Origin: Turritopsis dohrnii
Taxonomy: Eukaryota > Cnidaria > Hydrozoa > Anthoathecata > Oceaniidae
Direction of reading: 5' to 3'
DNA length: 64,000 nt
NCBI GenBank assembly: GCA_027922465.2
Contig: BQMF02000022.1
Span: forward strand, 1,116,001 to 1,180,000
Under the pieces are notes generated by a model. The model was not told the DNA's origin. It saw only the letters and a list, made by a program, of their open reading frames with translations, and did no database searches. The position numbers were made by a program, and so were the translations under genes. Position 1 is the stretch's first letter. Every line of letters starts with the position of its first letter. This document shows positions 31,155 through 41,110 of the stretch, piece after piece.

Positions 31155-34100
31155 CTACACATCATTACCTATCTTTTGTTCGTTTTCACAGTTCGTCTGC
31201 AGATGAAAAGTATTTAGTTCTCTCTTGTTTCTAGCAAGTTCAATAGCAAGGAACTGTATTCTGGTCACTATAAAATACAGTAAAACATCTGTAACAGTTA
31301 CGAAAACTACAGAAACTATCGAAACAATAAGAACCATGCGTTGACATACCTAAGAAGCTATTCTCTTCATTGTACACATCTTTCACGTTTTTTCTAAATA
31401 AATCAGACACGCGTATAACGCCTTTCCAGTGGACAAAACTGTCAAAACTTTACTGCGATGAAGAGCATTTTTATTGTGTGAATAGTGTGTATATTTCTAT
31501 AGAAATGCACTCCTTCACAGTGATTTTTCATCAAATTCGCCCACTGGGTTTCCAGACTAAAAAACTTCTCTGATATAAATATTGTTGGTTTTCTTCAGGA
31601 ATTTGAACCACGTGAAGACCAGAAAGCACTACCTTATAAGTGTCCCAAAATTATAGTCGTCAATCTTTCCTTTGAACTGTTCACAAAAAGGCCTCCATCT
31701 CTAAATGAAAGTCATACAAGATCAACAATGTTGATTAATAAGATTTCCCTAGACAGTGGGTCCTACAGACTGACTTTGCATCCTGAATCACTGTTCGTGA
31801 AATAATTGTGCATCTACAAAATCAACTTTCGCAAAAAAAAAAAAAAAATCCATTTCATACTGAAACAAGAAAATTAATCTTTATTTCAAAATTTACTTGT
31901 TCTGTTATTGTTAATGAACCTAATCAATGTGTGAATTTGAAATTCAAGATGTTTCCTGCGTACGATACTCGCCCCTTTAATTACCACTATGAGAATTAAA
32001 AATATAAAAGTCGTCATCTAAATATTATTGACACACAATAACTCCAAAAAACAATAGATTCCCTTAGCATGACTCTGGTGGATACAATTCAAGTTTATTG
32101 CAAATTCTTTGGATACCAAAATTTTTAAAATTTTTTGTCTGGTCCATGCTGTAGCCCTTCTTGATCGTTGAATACTAAATACCGTACTATGAATTGTGAT
32201 GTTGGGGAAGAAAGTGGAAAAGTGGAGGCTGACACCCAAAAAAGTATTGTAGTTTTCTAGTATCAAATTGTGTAGGGGTTACGTGTCCCTTTGTTGAAAC
32301 GAAACAAGTGTTTAACGTCTAATACTAAGTAACCACCTATATATGCCTCTTTTTTTCAGCCCTCTCCACCTCCCCCCCCCCCATATGTTCAATATGTACA
32401 TACAATTGTATAGCAACAGCACACTTCATACCATAGCAACAAATGCAAACAAATTTTGTTGACAAGAAATTAATGATTATATTTAGTAAAGAGCATATTG
32501 CATGCAAAATCGTCTGGTAGGAAATAAAGGACAATCTAAATTTCCTGATTGGGAAATTAGAAAATATCTTTTGTATTTGGAGTGGCTTAAAAGAATCATT
32601 TTAGTGAGTATTCAGTGTTTTGGAAGCCTCAAATTCATCCATTTAAGCAATCATTTTGATATTGGTTGCTGATTCAGAACGAGGCGAAAAGCGGGTGTTG
32701 TGCAGTTCTTGAGGATAGACCAGAAAGCCGAAATAAATAAGATTTACTCTTACGGGGAAATCTTAATAAGCACATACCAAGTCAGAATCACAAACGCTCG
32801 TTACTTTAAAAAAAATAAATAATAATAAACCCTAACCGCTTTTGCTTCAGTGGTCTTGAAATCATCTTCATTCAAAATTTCAACCTAAACAATAGTAACA
32901 TTGATATTGCCGTGACAACAATAGGATACATCAGCCAACTGCTACACTCACATTGATGTCCTTGAAGTATCGCTTGAATGATCGATAGATAATCTCATCA
33001 AACCTACAATTCATAAACACAACATAAACTCACTATTATCAAAGAACTCTGATGCTATTTTCTGTTTTGTACTCAAAACCAAAATGTTCTCTTGGAACAA
33101 TTTAGAAGATCTCTGGCATTGATACAATGGTCATTTTACATAAATACTTGAATACAAGATTGCCAGATTCTCTCCTTCCGTAGTTCTCATAAGGTGTTTT
33201 ACTTACTTTGTAAGTTTGATCTTTTTGGGATCGAAAGAAGAAATTAACTGAAACACGAAAAAATAGAGAACTCGTCATGAAAAACTTGAAAACCTCTCTG
33301 CATAAAAATGAGAACAATTCTTAACAGCTTTTTTTCTTGGATTGTAACAATTCCATTAGAGATCAAAATTTAGAGATCAAGAAAAGCCAGCATTGATATT
33401 AATATCATGGTTCTAATTGCATACATTTCAAACTCTCTAACACAACAAGACAATTTTAATGTATATCACTATCAGTCAAGCATCAAAAAGTCTACTTCTG
33501 CAGTTTTTATCCTAGGCTTACATTCAATAGACTCGAATAAACTAAAAAAAACAGTCACATAAATAGTCAGTGATTGGTCAGCTTCAAGTAATCTGTTTAA
33601 AAGTCGCTTTCAATTGCTCTTCAGTGCAGATACCTTACCTTCATATAAACCTCTGCATGCCTATGTGCCTTGATTGCCCAAATATACTCAACATTAGCCT
33701 AAAATCAAAGTTATATTAAAATTTGAAGAGTTGTTGACATTCCAAACAGTCAGCCATATTGGGCATTTGGGAAAGATAGGCATCACTACAATTTGAGAGA
33801 AATGAAACATATGCATGTTACATCATTTCCGAACTGTGATGCATCAGTTTGTAACACAGATGCAGCATTAAGAGCACCAGCTGCTCCCTAAAAATAAGAA
33901 AATGTTGTAATCAGAATATTGAAATAAAGTATTTACATACTTTTTCACAAACTAACAGTTCCAAAAGCAAAAATTAAAGTTATCGCAGGTAGAACATAGT
34001 TTATTATTACTGATACGATGTAATCTGTATAAATGTTATATGAAACAATAAGAATAGAAGCAGTAGATGATTCAGTAAATGCTTTTTATAAGTAAAAATT

Positions 34101-36858
34101 CAGAATCAGGCTGGAATATTTAGTAGTAAGATCACTATGGACAACAAAGGTGTTATGAGTCATAGGTTCTTGACCATCAAATTGAATTGATGTTGGATGT
34201 AGTGTGGTATGATCTCCATATCTGTAATTAATTAGATTTTTACTAGCCGCCAAGGCGGCGGCGCTCGCCCATGTCCACCTGCTCTGTATCACTGTATCAA
34301 TAAACGTCAAATTTCCTTATAAACGGCTCGTACAACTTGTGTTCAACCAGAAGCAGATTCGAAGTCACAACCTCTGATAAAACCAATCTTTTATCAGTGT
34401 AACAATACACTCAAAACGTAGAGAGAGAAAACTTCAACTTTTTATTAGCTTTTGTTTTAAAAAAGTTACGCGCTCTAACATGGGTGCTACCAAACGTAAG
34501 GGGGAAAATGGTTTCTCTTCTTAAAAAGTTCACACGGAGGAGAGAAAAAAGGCACGTGCTAAATGAATAAATAGAATAAAAAAACTTTCGATTAGAACGC
34601 TTAACAATTAAAAGAAGAAATTAAATTATTAAAAGAAAAGCAAAAAAAAAACAAAAACATTTTGTTTTGATATGATACTCTTTTTTTACCTATCAGTTTT
34701 TAAACATTTTGATTGCTCAAAAAAAAAGTTCACCCGTCTCAGACAGTCAGGCAACAGTCAGTGGCAAACCGAACATATGCTGCCACGTTCTGCCACTGCT
34801 GCTTTTTGTCCAAAATGTTTAATCAGTTAGTTTCTTTGTATTTAGTTGATGTACTGTTTTCAAAGCCAAGTCAACGTGGAATATAAAACTAACAATAATG
34901 ATAAAAACAAAACGTTATTCCTATTAGTTCATCAGCCAAAAAAAGTCACGTTCGATTGGGGTTGCAATGTATTTGCTTCGAACTCACGTCGCACACAAAA
35001 AAAGAAATAATTTCGCTCACAACTTAATCTACCATTTTGCGTGACTTACAAACAAACGAACAAACAGAGAATCAGCTATTAATATATAGATTCATTCTTC
35101 AGCCAGAAAACATTATTGAAATTATACAGTGTGTTTCAAAAAATTGGATTTAAAAATACCATCGCAGTTTTTGAAGGAAATATCCAATAATTTTTTATCA
35201 ATTTTATATTGATGGAATCCGCATCTTTTGGTCTTTCTTATGATGTATTTTTTGTAGGAAATGGAAAAGTAGAAGAAGAGAAAATCTAAAAAATACACGT
35301 TTTTTTTTTATAAGAAAATGAGGCTCAAAAACCTCAAAACCTTAAGAAAATCTTAAGAAAATGCCGAGCCTCAGTTTTCCAAAAATCACATTTTTTTAAA
35401 CATCAGCTTTTAAGGTCGTATTGAGTTTCAGTAGGGAAAAAACGGTTAACTTTGGTATTTTGACGTCATTCTAACGGATGTAATCTAAAGTAACATAAGT
35501 TTCATAAAACAGCAAAACTGAAAAGAATTCCGCAGAAAATCGTATTGCTATTTGGAGGAAAAAGTGATTTTTTTCTCCAAAATTGATGTTTCTACTGCTT
35601 ATGATTAAAGCAAAGTCTTAACAAAAGGAAATTCAGAGCGGAAAAGTTAAGAAAATATTAAGAAAATCTCAGCCTCATTTGGTCAAAAACCTTAAGAAAA
35701 TCGAGGCTCGGGCCAAAAAGTGACTTTCTTATAAAAAAAAAAAAATGTGTAAGTTTGGAAGAACTCATTAATGATCAATTGCTGCACTCCATCAAGAAAA
35801 GTCATAAAAGTTCATAAAACTCCAATAAAGGACGGTTTCTCAATCTATCACCATCAGTTATTATTATATTAGAACAACGGTAGAATCTCTATATATACAT
35901 AAAAATGAAAAACCTTCACTTAATATCAAGGAGAAATCATGGCCTTTGAAGCTTTTTAGTTGAGATGTTCTTTTATAGTTTTTATAAGTATCTATAGTAA
36001 GTGTCTTTTTAATATTCTGGTTTGTAAATAAAACTTCACTCTGATGATGACCACTCGTTAGTGCTGGTCAAATATATAGTAAGAAAGAAAACATAACATC
36101 TCTCTGTTCTTTCTTTCCAAAAAAACAAAGTTTCTGGTGATATTATTTATAATAAAACTTTTTGCCCGGATTGATATTTTTCAAAAAAGAATGAAAATGG
36201 AATTACATCTCCAAAATTTCAAAATCCAAACTAAGCTATCAAGAACACAAACCAAAATAGAAACTAGATCCCTGAATCATAAGGATAAACTGTCCTCTTC
36301 TTCGAACATGAGAAAAGAGCTATATTGGTGAATTTACACGCCGTACTTTCTACTAATATCTTTTTTTTATGGGCGCTATTTCCAGGATGTTTTAGGGTCA
36401 GGGTTAGGGTTAGGGCTAGGATCAGATACATTTAGGGGGTTGCGAAAAGGAAATAGCGCCAAATCATGAATCTTAATAAGGACCGCCCATCACAAAATAG
36501 TAAGATGATCACACACTGTCCAACACAGAAAACATGCGTCAGAAAACCATGTATCTCAATAAAACCTATAGATACCACACCTTCTTTCATCTCATCTAAA
36601 ATTAATTATATGACATTCCTTCAGGTAAGAAGAAGAGGGATGAGATGTGTTTTTTTATTAGGTTGAAATTATATATATATTGGCGGATTAAAAAAAACTT
36701 TAACACTATGCTTTCTGAAAGGGGAAGAGGATAATTTTGATATCTTAAGATATTACGGCGTTCTTATCTGATGACCAACATCAGTTCTCGTATTTATCTT
36801 TGTTTAAAATGAGAGTTTTACATACCAATGAATCTAATTGAGCAGCAATGTCGCCCAT
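31155..36858 (-). CDS. PBDC1: PBDC1-like protein, nine small exons
   Basis: I assembled this from splice-flanked exons (minus): 36858-36826, 33887-33822, 33698-33639, 33247-33207, 33003-32952, 32884-32837, 31700-31633, 31393-31350, 31267-31155. All junction phases agree and every intron is GT-AG. The product, about 172 residues, parallels animal PBDC1: FGND...EYIWAIKAHRHAEVYMK, LISSFDP..IKLTK, a YRSFKRYFKDIN segment, RWRPFCEQFKGKIDDYNFGT, YNEENSF, and TRIQFLAIELARNK. The start MGDIAAQLDSL follows ATG 36858. The C-terminus after ELARNKREL is not conserved and a further exon is possible. The yeast relative Ypl225w has been reported as a chaperone in eEF1A biogenesis; a similar role here is inference. 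Intron 1 (about 2.9 kb) carries a Helitron and a MITE; the intron between exons 7 and 8 carries another MITE. The start lies 108 bp from the divergent IDH3-type gene. Confidence 0.9.
31428..31556. mobile_element. MITE copy G in a PBDC1 intron
   Basis: CCAGTGGACAAAACTGTC, then TTTACTGCGATGAAGAGC, and the inverted end ATGCACTCCTTCACAGTGA with GCCCACTGG. This is the most complete copy of the family first seen at 7878 and defines its outer ends as CCAGTGG/CCACTGG. Confidence 0.7.
34243..35090 (-). mobile_element. Non-autonomous Helitron-like element in PBDC1 intron 1
   Basis: Read on the minus strand it starts TCTATATATTAATAGC and ends in a GC-rich hairpin (GCCGCC-TT-GGCGGC) followed at once by CTAG. 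The host base before TC is A and the base after CTAG is T, as expected for Helitron insertion between A and T. There is no terminal inverted repeat and no Rep/helicase frame. Confidence 0.65.
35296..35750. mobile_element. MITE with TTTTTTTATAAGAAA ends
   Basis: ACGTTTTTTTTTATAAGAAA at the left and TTTCTTATAAAAAAAAAAAA at the right form inverted repeats. Inside, AACCTTAAGAAAATC and GAGGCTC motifs recur in both halves. The ends resemble the element at 19245. Confidence 0.6.
36371..36460. repeat. Telomere-like TTAGGG patch inside a 90-bp inverted-repeat unit
   Basis: GGGCGCTATTTCC (36371-36383) and GGAAATAGCGCC (36449-36460) are exact inverses. Between them is a degenerate TTAGGG tract (about 36391-36420) with two perfect GGGTTA units and several variants. 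Confidence 0.7.
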
Positions 36859-36966
36859 GCTGTATTTAAAAAAGAATCACTTTCATTTTCTGACATAAAA
36901 TATGCAACTGCAATTTGCAGACTGTTCTGTTAATTATTAATATTTTCTTTAAACATAACAAAAAAC
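36859..36966. promoter_or_regulatory. 108-bp interval between divergent PBDC1 and IDH3-type starts
   Basis: The two ATGs face away from each other with only 108 bp between them, so one bidirectional promoter or two overlapping ones must lie here or in the 5' UTRs. TTTAAA sits at 36863-36870 and a TTTGCAG splice-acceptor-like site at about 36915-36921 could serve a 5' UTR intron or a spliced leader. No specific factor site is claimed. Confidence 0.4.
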
Positions 36967-38145
36967 ATGGCGTCTTTCATCAGACCTTGCAAGTCTTGGT
37001 GCTCAGGGATAGCAACATCGGTAACACGTAACTTAGCGAGAAGGCAACTCTCAGTCACTAGTCAGTCAAATTTTAATTATGGAGATATTCCTGACGCAAC
37101 GTATGGTGGCAGACACACAGTTACCCTTATACCTGCACATGGTATAGGACCAATTTTGATAACGGGGATTCGAGATGTTTTTGGTAGCGCTGGGGTGCCC
37201 GTTGATTTTGAAGAAGTAAACATAGAGGGTGATACTCCAGAACAGATTGCTTCATCCTTCCACGATGTGTTGACCGCTTTTAGACGAAATGGAACTGCCT
37301 TAAAAGGAAGTTGGGTCACTGAAATAGGAAAAGTGGCAGGAAAGTCCTTGAATGTAGAACTGCGACATCAATTAGACTTGTACGCAAATGTGGTGAAATG
37401 TAAATCTTATCCCACCGTCAAAACCAGGCACAGTGACGTTGATTTAGTGATCGTGAGAGAAAGTACTGAAGGTGAATATAGCAATCTCGAACATGAAAAT
37501 GTGCCTGGTGTTATCGAGATGTTAAAAATCGTAACTGAAGAAAGCTCAAATAGAATTGCCAAGTTTGCATTTGATTATGCCCGACGTCATGGTAGAAGAA
37601 AAGTAACAGCTGTTCATAAAGCTAATATAATGAAGATGAGTGATGGATTGTTTTTACATTGCTGCCGTGAAGTATCAAAGAAATACCCTGATATTGAATT
37701 CAACGACATGATCATTGATAATTGCGCCATGCAAATGGTCTCAAAGCCTGTGCAATTTGACGTGATGGTCATGCCCAATCTATATGGAAACGTGGTGACA
37801 AATATTGCAGCAGCATTAGTAGGTGGCCCAGGGATTCCATCTGGTGAAAACCATGGCGATAACTACCACATGTTCGAGTCGGGTACGAGGAACTCTGGTA
37901 AAGATATCGCTACTGCAAATGTAGCCAACCCAATGAGTATGCTGTTTGCTGCCACCTCCATGCTCAGACATCTGGGGCTGTCGCGACACGCACACTTAAT
38001 CGATATGTGCATTTTCAACATTGTGACGTCAGATCGAGCGAGAACCACCGATATCGGAGGTAATACGTCGACAACAGAGTTTTTTGATGTATTGATAGAG
38101 GAGGTCGAGACAACTCGAAACAAGAGAAAGGCTTTTTCACAATAA
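36967..38145 (+). CDS. IDH3G: Mitochondrial NAD-dependent isocitrate dehydrogenase regulatory subunit (gamma/beta-like), intronless
   Basis: A non-catalytic subunit of the TCA-cycle enzyme that oxidatively decarboxylates isocitrate with NAD+ in the mitochondrial matrix. The 392-residue, single-exon product matches the usual family length. Residues 1-35 are Arg/Ser-rich and lack acidic residues, like a presequence. Family blocks are YGGRHTVTLIP (46-56), a DLYANVVKCKS block (137-147), REST EGEYSNLEHEN (164-178), TAVHKANIMKMSDGLFL (214-230), MPNLYGN (269-275) and DIGG (362-365). S127-x-N129-x3-R133 of the substrate loop is kept. The usual PGDGIGP reads PAHGIGP (56-62), and acidic metal ligands of catalytic subunits are replaced (LYGN, TNIAA). 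This points to a regulatory subunit. The first half is closest to IDH3G; parts (RIAKFAFDYA, MIIDNC) resemble IDH3B. Lack of introns in an intron-rich genome suggests a retrocopy kept under selection. Confidence 0.88.
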   Translation: MASFIRPCKSWCSGIATSVTRNLARRQLSVTSQSNFNYGDIPDATYGGRHTVTLIPAHGIGPILITGIRDVFGSAGVPVDFEEVNIEGDTPEQIASSFHDVLTAFRRNGTALKGSWVTEIGKVAGKSLNVELRHQLDLYANVVKCKSYPTVKTRHSDVDLVIVRESTEGEYSNLEHENVPGVIEMLKIVTEESSNRIAKFAFDYARRHGRRKVTAVHKANIMKMSDGLFLHCCREVSKKYPDIEFNDMIIDNCAMQMVSKPVQFDVMVMPNLYGNVVTNIAAALVGGPGIPSGENHGDNYHMFESGTRNSGKDIATANVANPMSMLFAATSMLRHLGLSRHAHLIDMCIFNIVTSDRARTTDIGGNTSTTEFFDVLIEEVETTRNKRKAFSQ

Positions 38146-38309
38146 TTCTCAAGTGATTGAAAGGATTGTGTTAAATGTTTATCCATTGTTTTGTGCATAT
38201 ATGTTGTAATTATTGGAGTAATCTGTATTATTATCCTGCGTTGAAATATCTTGATCTAATCTGTTTAATAAGCTTTTGCTAACGAACCTCTGAGAGTCGT
38301 CACTCTTAT

Positions 38310-41110
38310 CAAGACAAATGGCTGAAAAGTGACATCAACGTACTAGAGTACGTTCAACTCCCGAAGTACAACTTTGAATTTAGAAATCGCGATGAACGTC
38401 GAGGAGGTGGTGTCGGACTATATATAAAAGATCATTTAAAATACAAACTTCGCAAAGATTTGAATAACATTGATGATACAATGGAACATATCTGGATTGA
38501 AGTGTCCGGCAAAAACAAAAATCATTCCTTTTTACTTGGAACATTTTATCAATCCAGCTTCATAGAGGAAGAAAAACAATTCTGGTTAGACAAATTTGAC
38601 CAGATTCTATCCCATATACATTCTAAATGGCTAGGACCAATAATAATCATTGGTGATTTCATAGATTTACTACGTTTACCATCGTCAATCAACAATGACT
38701 TATAGCAACATCATTGACAGTTACAATCTAGAACAGCATATAACAAAACCAACTCGCGAAGGGAAATCACTGATTGATCACATCATTTCAAACATATCAT
38801 CAAAAATAAAATTGCTAACATACGAAAAGAGAAATTTGAAAAAAGATATAAATTTCTCAGAAACGAGAAAATTTATAACCAAAACGCATACCTGGAAGAT
38901 TTCTCGCATTTATCTACGCATTTGATGATCCCAATGACCAAGTAGATATTCTAAATAAGTTAATCACTGATTGTATCGATAAGCATGCACCCTTGGTCCG
39001 CCAAAAAATCACGAGACCACCGGCCCCATGGATGAAAGACCCAAAAATTGTCACTCTGCAGAAACAGCGAAACCATCTCAGATTTCAAGCACATCAGACA
39101 CAAAACATACAAGATTGGAGCAGATACAAAGAGATCAGAAATTCACTAAAGAAAGCTATTAAGTCAACAAAGACAGCTCTCTCCTCAAAACGCCCAAAAG
39201 AAGTTTGGAAAACCATCAAAAAGATCTTGACACCCAATCCAAATTGGATCAACATTGATCCTGACAAACTTAATACTCACTATACGACTCTCGCAGAACG
39301 AATATCAACCGTCAAAAACACTGCAAGAAACTTCATTCAAAATCTCCCTGATTCTCCAGAAGCTTTTTACCTGCAACCCGTATCCACTACAGACGTCAAA
39401 AAAGCAATTCAACAACTGCGCGATGATTGTTCGACAAGACATGACCAAATACCTGTAAGATTTATTAAACCTGCCATGGATTTCGTTGTCTCTCCACTCA
39501 CATCAATCATCAACAACTGTATCGCAAAATCTACTTTTCCCGAAGCATGGAAGATTAGTCGTATCTCCCCTATTCCAAAGATAGAGAATCCGAAAACCGC
39601 CATTGATTTTAGACCAATCTCAATCCTACCAGCGCAACCTCGAACCCAGGGTCTCTTGCCTTTTCGATATACGGCGAAAAGGCAAGAGACCCTGGGTTCG
39701 AGGTTGCTACCAGCGTTATCAAAGGTATACGAGAGATTAATTTTACAGCAACTCGTTCAATACATTGAGAAGAAAAAAATCTATAAGTCGACGCAATGTG
39801 GCTTTCGTCAGGGACATTCAACATTGTCGCTTCTGTTGAAAATGAAAGACGACATCAATAAAGCAATGAAAAATGGAGAAGTAACCTTATCTATTTTAGC
39901 TGATTACAGCAAAGCATTTGACACCGTCAACCACAATATCCTCCTTGAAAAACTACAAATTTTCAACTTTTCATCAAGCACCATACACCTTATACATGAC
40001 TACTTAATTGATCGCAAGCAATATGTCCAAATCGATGATCAATCATCTTCAATGAATAATATTTCTTACGGAGTACCCCAGGGCAGCATCCTTGGACCTG
40101 TTTTATTCAACTTCTATGTAACAGATATGTCAGCTGAACTTACCAACTCTTGTCTTCAATACGCTGATGACACGAACATATATGGACACGCAAAATCTAA
40201 TCAGTTGTTATCACTCGCAAAAAGCTTAGAGCAAGATCTACAAACACTATCAAATTGGTCCAAATCAAATAATCTGGCGTTTAACCAATCAAAAACAAAA
40301 ACTATGTTGTTCGCTACACCCAATATGTTGGCAAAACACCACCTCAATGATGCCAACACATACGAGATCAATCTAAATGACATTAAACTCGAACGCATCA
40401 GCAATTCAAAAATACTAGGAGTGACTTTCAACAAAAAGCTTACATGGGACGACCACATCAATACAACACTCAAATCAGCCTATTCCGCTTTTCAATCCCT
40501 CAGCAAAATTAAAAAACTTACTACATTTCATTTACGTAAACAATTAGCTGAAATGCTGATATTATCAAAAATGGACTATTGTAATGTAATTTTTGCAGAA
40601 GCACCCTGTTACCTCATAAACAGAATGCAGAAACTCCAAAACTCACTCGCTGGTTACACCTATAGCAGATTCGGTGGCTTTGCAGAAACAATTAACCTAA
40701 AATGGCTACCAATTCGTGAAAGAATTGATTTGGCAACATCTAAGACAGCCCACAAGTCCCTTTACAATGATACCTGGACAGAAAATTTAAAATTTACTTT
40801 TATGGATCGACCAAAGTCACTAAGAACACCAATAGAGACACTACACAAAATCAAACCATGCAACATCACCAACTCATTCCAGTATACTATCGGCCGGACA
40901 TTCAATGACCTCCCACCTAACTTTCGATCAATCCAAGATCACAAGAAATTCGTCAATTCTTGCAAGAAGTATTCATGGACCGAGCATTTGCCAAATTAAC
41001 TAATTTATAATAATAATAAAAAAAAAAAAAATTGCTAATTTTGAGATGAAGAGCCATTGTAAATATGGAAATGCTCAGAATAAATTCCGTTATTATTATT
41101 ATTATTACTA
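38310..41110 (+). mobile_element. CR1/L2-like non-LTR retrotransposon, 5'-truncated
   Basis: The endonuclease part (about 38313-38925) is visible: WLKSDI, RGGGVGLYIKD, IIIIGDF and a THITKPTR-like block (HITKPTREGKSLIDHI). It has frameshifts near 38700 and 38905. The reverse transcriptase is open from about 38915 through 40999: FRPISILP, FDTVNHNILLEKL, YGVPQGSILGPVLF and the catalytic YADDT, then a thumb and C-terminal region (NLKWLPIRERIDL). The 3' end has AATAAATTCCG followed by a (TTA)n tail to about 41110, as in CR1/L2 elements. The 5' part of the element is missing. A 27-codon in-frame insertion lies in the reverse transcriptase. Immediately upstream is the IDH3-type gene's 3' end. Confidence 0.9.
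39635..39706. mobile_element. 72-bp palindromic element inserted in the LINE reverse transcriptase
   Basis: A near-perfect palindrome: left arm CAACCTCGAACCCAGGGTCT continuing through CTTGCCTTTTCG, centre ATATACGG, right arm its inverse. A 9-bp duplication CTACCAGCG flanks it (39626-39634, 39707-39715). A 9-bp duplication fits a Mutator-type mobiliser, which is inference. Insert plus duplication is 81 bp, so the frame is preserved and 27 residues are added between ISILP and ALSKVYERL. Confidence 0.9.

Noticed and set aside
36137..36666. Two 64-66 codon plus-strand frames upstream of the IDH3-type gene
   Set aside because: No motif or splice support; they lie in the intron of PBDC1 on the opposite strand and one overlaps the TTAGGG unit.
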